Below, piece after piece: positions 6,199 to 8,665 of a DNA stretch of 8,665 nucleotides (position 1 is its first letter; every line of letters begins with the position of its first letter). The notes beneath the pieces are model-generated. The model saw nothing but the letters and a program-made list of their open reading frames with translations, was not told where the DNA came from and made no database searches. Made by a program: the position numbers and the translations under genes. The DNA is from Lysinibacillus sp. (GTDB taxonomy: Bacteria > Bacillota > Bacilli > Bacillales_A > Planococcaceae), in NCBI GenBank assembly GCA_012735355.1, contig JAAYHP010000189.1, positions 1-8,665 on the forward strand, in the 5' to 3' direction.

Positions 6199-6312
6199 TC
6201 TAAAGGAAGACAAGTTTTTACTATAATATTATTATTCTATTGATTTAAATAATCAAGTGACAAGATATAGTAGATTTTATAGCCATTTACTTTAATATGT
6301 ATTTGAAAATGA

Positions 6313-6342
6313 TTTACAATAAAAGTAAGTAAATTCTATAAA
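6313..6342 (+). promoter_or_regulatory. Possible promoter of the split ORF
   Basis: TTTACA (6313-6318) and TATAAA (6337-6342) are 18 bases apart. The transcription start would then fall almost on the AAGGAG ribosome binding site at 6347-6352, leaving an unusually short leader. A TATAAT at 6222-6227 is an alternative without a clear -35 box. Confidence 0.3.
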
Positions 6343-6359
6343 CCTTAAGGAGCTTGATT

Positions 6360-6835
6360 ATGTCATTATTTAGATTTCTAGTTGCAGATTATCCAATTAA
6401 AGAAGTGGATTATAGCGGAATTACAGAAATCACTGTTCGCGAATTAAAAAAGCTATACCCTATTACAGAAAATACCCCTGAACAACCGTGGCATACGATG
6501 GATGATGATGCGAAAGTTTTACATGCCCCTGATGAATCGGCATTTGGAAAACTAGGAATTTCCCTTTGCCAAAATCCACCCCAAGATTTATTTTTTATAC
6601 CGATAAAGAGCACGTCTATTGGCTTGAAGGAAATTGGAATGAAAAATTTTTATACGACTTTACTGAATACATCAAAGTTCATCTGAAAGGTCGCTATGAT
6701 GTGGATTTAATTAGTTTTTGGGCTGGAGACGTACAAAGACTGGAAGAATACACTATCTACATTAATGAAATCGAACAATCTCACCTTGAAAAATTTAAAG
6801 ATAAGGAAAATATTCGAGTGCAATTTATACAATAA
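6360..6835 (+). pseudogene. Unknown protein of about 158 residues, split by a one-base frameshift
   Basis: I do not recognise the family. The first frame starts at the ATG at 6360, 7 bases after AAGGAG (6347-6352), and reads MSLFRFLVADYPIKEV... for 79 codons up to LFF. It then runs out of frame and stops at 6686. The second frame is open across the same region and continues sensibly from the T6 run at 6591-6596 as YTDKEHVYWLEGNWNEKF to the stop at 6835, another 79 codons. One added T would join them into one acidic, soluble protein with no membrane segment and no signal peptide. The ATG at 6566 in the second frame has no ribosome binding site, so two separate genes are unlikely. The break may be a sequencing or assembly error, a real mutation, or a slippage site. 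The 51-residue gene follows 31 bases later and is probably cotranscribed. Confidence 0.65.
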
Positions 6836-6866
6836 TGCACCTCGGCATATTATAGGAGGTCATAAA

Positions 6867-7022
6867 ATGGAAAACGAATATTTCGTCGGTTGGGGCACAT
6901 TAGCGTTAATCAATGCGGGACTTGCACAAGGAAAAAATCGAACGGGGTTTAATTGGTTTTTACTCTCTCTATTTTTAGGGCCCATTGCAACATTAATTTT
7001 GTTATTTGTTGAAAAGAGATAG
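6867..7022 (+). CDS. Small membrane protein, 51 residues
   Basis: The function is unknown. The start is set by AGGAGG at 6854-6859, 7 bases before the ATG, the best ribosome binding site in this part of the window; a longer in-frame reading from 6765 would include it. The protein has a short N-terminal hydrophobic stretch (WGTLALINAGLA, 9-20), a basic turn QGKNRTG (21-27), and one membrane helix FNWFLLSLFLGPIATLILLF (28-47), ending VEKR. The pattern of a KNR-type basic turn, then a W-F-L helix with a GP in the middle, recurs in small uncharacterised membrane proteins of Bacillota. It follows the split ORF by 31 bases and probably shares its transcript. Confidence 0.75.
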   Translation: MENEYFVGWGTLALINAGLAQGKNRTGFNWFLLSLFLGPIATLILLFVEKR

Positions 7023-7224
7023 ATTTTGAGCCAAAAGTTTTGTAGCAAAAAAAAGATTCCTTCCCTATCTCCTTTTTAGGTTTACTGCTTATTTTAATAG
7101 CAGTTTTATACAAATTAAAACATAAAACTCCAATAGCCCTTATAAAAGGAATAAAGTACTTATATTAACTCTCCTATTACTTATCAAAAGCTAGGGAAAT
7201 AGTCCGAATGAAAAATGTAAATTA
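7023..7224. other. Intergenic stretch with degraded hydrophobic reading frame
   Basis: No supported gene. From about 7050 the plus strand reads as a hydrophobic run (FLGLLLILIAVLYKLKHK) in a frame lacking a start codon and stopped near 7167, which could be a relic of another small membrane protein. A weak hairpin ACTGCT/AGCAGT (7084-7089 with 7099-7104) followed by TTTA could end transcription from the 6360-7022 pair. Confidence 0.3.
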
Positions 7225-7359
7225 ATGTCCATATCTATCAAAATTATAGTATTTTTTTCTATATTGATATATATAACGACCAGTATTATCTTTTACATAA
7301 GTATTTGGAATTTTATAGCCAAGTACGAAAAAATAAAAAAAGGGGAGATATGTTTATGA
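7225..7359 (+). CDS. Possible 44-residue membrane peptide overlapping the adh start
   Basis: An ATG at 7225 opens a 44-codon frame with one hydrophobic segment ([20 protein letters not shown], about residues 7-26) and a lysine-rich tail. Its TGA overlaps the adh ATG as ATGA, the arrangement of translational coupling. Against it: no Shine-Dalgarno precedes the ATG, the DNA is very AT-rich so hydrophobic codons are expected by chance, and the adh ribosome binding site forms its last codons. No family is recognised. Confidence 0.25.
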   Translation: MSISIKIIVFFSILIYITTSIIFYISIWNFIAKYEKIKKGEICL

Positions 7360-8372
7360 AAGCTGCTGTTGTATCAAATGAGAGAACTGTAAGTGTGGTG
7401 GACAAGCAATTACGTCCTTTAAAGCACGGGGAAGCTTTAGTACAAGTGGAGTATTGCGGTGTTTGTCACACAGACTTACATGTGAAAAACGGCGATTTTG
7501 GAGATGTAACTGGTGTTGTACTTGGTCATGAAGGTGTAGGGAAAGTTATTGAAGTCGCTGAAGGGGTCACTTCTCTAAAAGTTGGCGATCGTGTAGCCAT
7601 CGCTTGGCTATATGAAAGTTGCGGACATTGTGAATATTGTAATTCTGGCCGTGAAACATTATGTCGCGATGTTAAAAACTCTGGATACACTGTAGACGGT
7701 GCTATGGCAGAACAAGTAATTGTTGCTGCAGATTATGCAGTAAAAGTTCCAGACGGCTTAGATCCAGCAGCAGCTACTTCCATTTCTTGCGCTGGGGTAA
7801 CAACATACAAAGCAGTGAAAGTATCACAAATTCAACCTGGTGGCTGGATTGGCGTATTTGGTATCGGCGGTTTAGGAAACTTAGCTGTACAATATGCGAA
7901 AAATGTATTCGGTGCAAAAGTTGTAGCATTTGATATAAATGACAATAAACTGGCATTTGCAAAAGAAGTTGGAGCAGATGTTGTTGTTAATACATTAAAT
8001 GAAGATCCAAAAGAACGCGCTCTTGAAATTACAGATGGTAAAGGATTAGATGCTGTTGTTATTACAGCAGTAGCAAAACAACCATTCAATCAGGCAGTCG
8101 ATGTAGTAAAAGCGGGTGCTCGTGTCGTTGCTGTTGGATTACCAGTGGATAAAATGGATTTAGATATCCCACGTCTCGTTTTAGATGGTATCCAAGTAGT
8201 TGGTTCCCTTGTAGGTACTCGTCAAGATTTAAAAGAAGCGTTCCAGTTCGCTGCTGAAGGAAAAGTAGTGCCTAAAGTTACTCTTCGTCGAATTGAAGAA
8301 ATTAATGATATTATGGATGAAATGGAACAAGGGAAATTTACAGGACGAATGGTCATTGATTTTACAAAGTAA
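7356..8372 (+). CDS. adhP: Zinc-dependent NAD alcohol dehydrogenase (AdhP/AdhT type)
   Basis: A medium-chain alcohol dehydrogenase that interconverts primary alcohols and aldehydes with NAD(H) in the cytoplasm. The 338 residues match the length of the Geobacillus ADH-T class. Catalytic zinc ligands are Cys37 (CGVCHTD), His58 (GHEG) and Cys145 (ISCAGVTT); the structural zinc ligands are Cys89, Cys92, Cys95 and Cys103. The Rossmann motif is GIGGLG at 169-174, with Asp193 (AFDIN) at the end of the second strand, indicating NAD rather than NADP. The start is taken as the ATG at 7356, 8 bases after GGGGAG; an ATG at 7350 is too close to that site, and a TTG at 7305 would put the site inside the coding sequence. 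A weak promoter may be TTTACA (7292) with TATAGC (7314). All residues needed for activity are present. Confidence 0.95.
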   Translation: MKAAVVSNERTVSVVDKQLRPLKHGEALVQVEYCGVCHTDLHVKNGDFGDVTGVVLGHEGVGKVIEVAEGVTSLKVGDRVAIAWLYESCGHCEYCNSGRETLCRDVKNSGYTVDGAMAEQVIVAADYAVKVPDGLDPAAATSISCAGVTTYKAVKVSQIQPGGWIGVFGIGGLGNLAVQYAKNVFGAKVVAFDINDNKLAFAKEVGADVVVNTLNEDPKERALEITDGKGLDAVVITAVAKQPFNQAVDVVKAGARVVAVGLPVDKMDLDIPRLVLDGIQVVGSLVGTRQDLKEAFQFAAEGKVVPKVTLRRIEEINDIMDEMEQGKFTGRMVIDFTK

Positions 8373-8412
8373 AATATCATTTTTATGGACATGCTCCTAA
8401 AATGTATGCAAT

Positions 8413-8455
8413 TTGATGAAATATGAAATGATACACATTTGAAGCATTTCATCAA
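8413..8455. repeat. Imperfect-loop hairpin after adh
   Basis: TTGATGAAAT (8413-8422) pairs exactly with ATTTCATCAA (8446-8455) across a 23-base loop. It is followed only by GCTTT, so it is a weak terminator at best, lying upstream of the much stronger hairpin at 8489. Confidence 0.4.
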
Positions 8456-8488
8456 GCTTTATAAAAGTAAAGAGGTCGGGACAAAAGT

Positions 8489-8530
8489 AAAAACTCATCA
8501 TTTTCTCTAAAGGGAAAATGATGAGTTTTT
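8489..8530 (+). terminator. Long perfect terminator hairpin downstream of adh
   Basis: A 17-bp perfect stem pairs 8489-8505 (AAAAACTCATCATTTTC) with 8514-8530 (ending GAGTTTTT), with an 8-base loop. The terminal T run acts on the plus strand, and the stem's A run provides one on the minus strand, so it can be bidirectional. It directly follows AGAGGTCGGGACAAAAGT (8471-8488), a phrase I associate with terminator-linked intergenic repeats of Bacillaceae. Confidence 0.85.
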
Positions 8531-8665
8531 GATATTTAACTGAAAATTGATTTCCGTTCCGGGGATGCTTTGCCTAAGAAAGCGAAGCGACAGAATGGTA
8601 GTGAGCATTTATAGATTATAGTTTTTCACAACTTGTTGAAATTCAGTAGAACGGCGACTTAACTC
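8531..8665. other. Intergenic tail with Bacillaceae-type dispersed repeat
   Basis: No open reading frame of note. The segment around 8549-8580 (GATTTCCGTTCCGGGGATGC, then a CTTTGCC...AAAGC echo) resembles a degenerate form of an intergenic repeat I know from many Bacillaceae genomes, in which GATTTCCGTTCC is followed by GACGCTTTCCGCGG. The remaining bases to the window end show nothing I can identify. Confidence 0.35.

Noticed and set aside
6590..6600. Programmed -1 frameshift at the TTTTTTA heptamer
   Set aside because: The heptamer looks right, but the zero frame reads TTT TTT ATA, not T TTT TTA, so the phase is wrong. I also saw no clear stimulatory hairpin just downstream. An indel is simpler.
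6410..6613. Minus-strand ORF opposite the split gene
   Set aside because: It has no ribosome binding site, and the plus strand has AAGGAG and sensible protein on both sides of the T6 run. It is a shadow frame.

Overview
The window is low-GC, with AGGAGG-type ribosome binding sites and short intergenic gaps. Its proteins (AnsA-type asparaginase, PurC, YczE-type membrane protein, AdhP/AdhT-type alcohol dehydrogenase) look most like a Bacillota member of the Bacillaceae/Planococcaceae (Bacillus, Lysinibacillus or Solibacillus-like). That placement comes from family resemblance only. No rRNA, tRNA or CRISPR array was seen.

Region 1 (about 1-2530, minus strand) is a broken restriction-modification/defence operon. 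It holds a helicase with an N-terminal phospholipase-D-like region and only the first half of a SNF2 motor (860-2464), a 61-residue ORF of unknown origin (678-863), and the N-terminus of a type III DNA methyltransferase, Mod (152-691). The helicase stops just before its second RecA lobe. Mod runs into a fold-back: the first 252 bases are the next part of mod in the opposite orientation, and 1-112 and 253-364 are perfect inverted copies. The nuclease/translocase subunit Res is not in the window. Either the island is decaying or the left end is a chimeric contig end.

Region 2 (2590-4810, minus strand) carries two separately transcribed housekeeping genes, ansA and a purC of the shorter, divergent type, each followed by a hairpin terminator. 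Between them is a regular repeat array (3805-4021): nine copies of an 11-bp (A/T)TATTAG(A/T)CAA element spaced 21, 21, 21, 40, 21, 21, 21 and 40 bp apart. This is the most structured sequence in the window that no gene explains.

Region 3 (5020-7360, plus strand) has a YczE-type membrane protein behind a clear sigma-A promoter, the C-terminal relic of an M20 amidohydrolase on the minus strand, an unknown protein of about 158 residues split by a one-base frameshift in a T6 run, a 51-residue membrane protein with an excellent ribosome binding site, and a possible 44-residue membrane peptide whose stop overlaps the next start.

Region 4 (7356-8665) is an intact zinc alcohol dehydrogenase, a long perfect terminator hairpin, and intergenic sequence resembling repeats dispersed in Bacillaceae genomes. 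Apart from the helicase-mod operon and the small-gene pair at 6360-7022, the genes appear to be single transcription units with no shared pathway.
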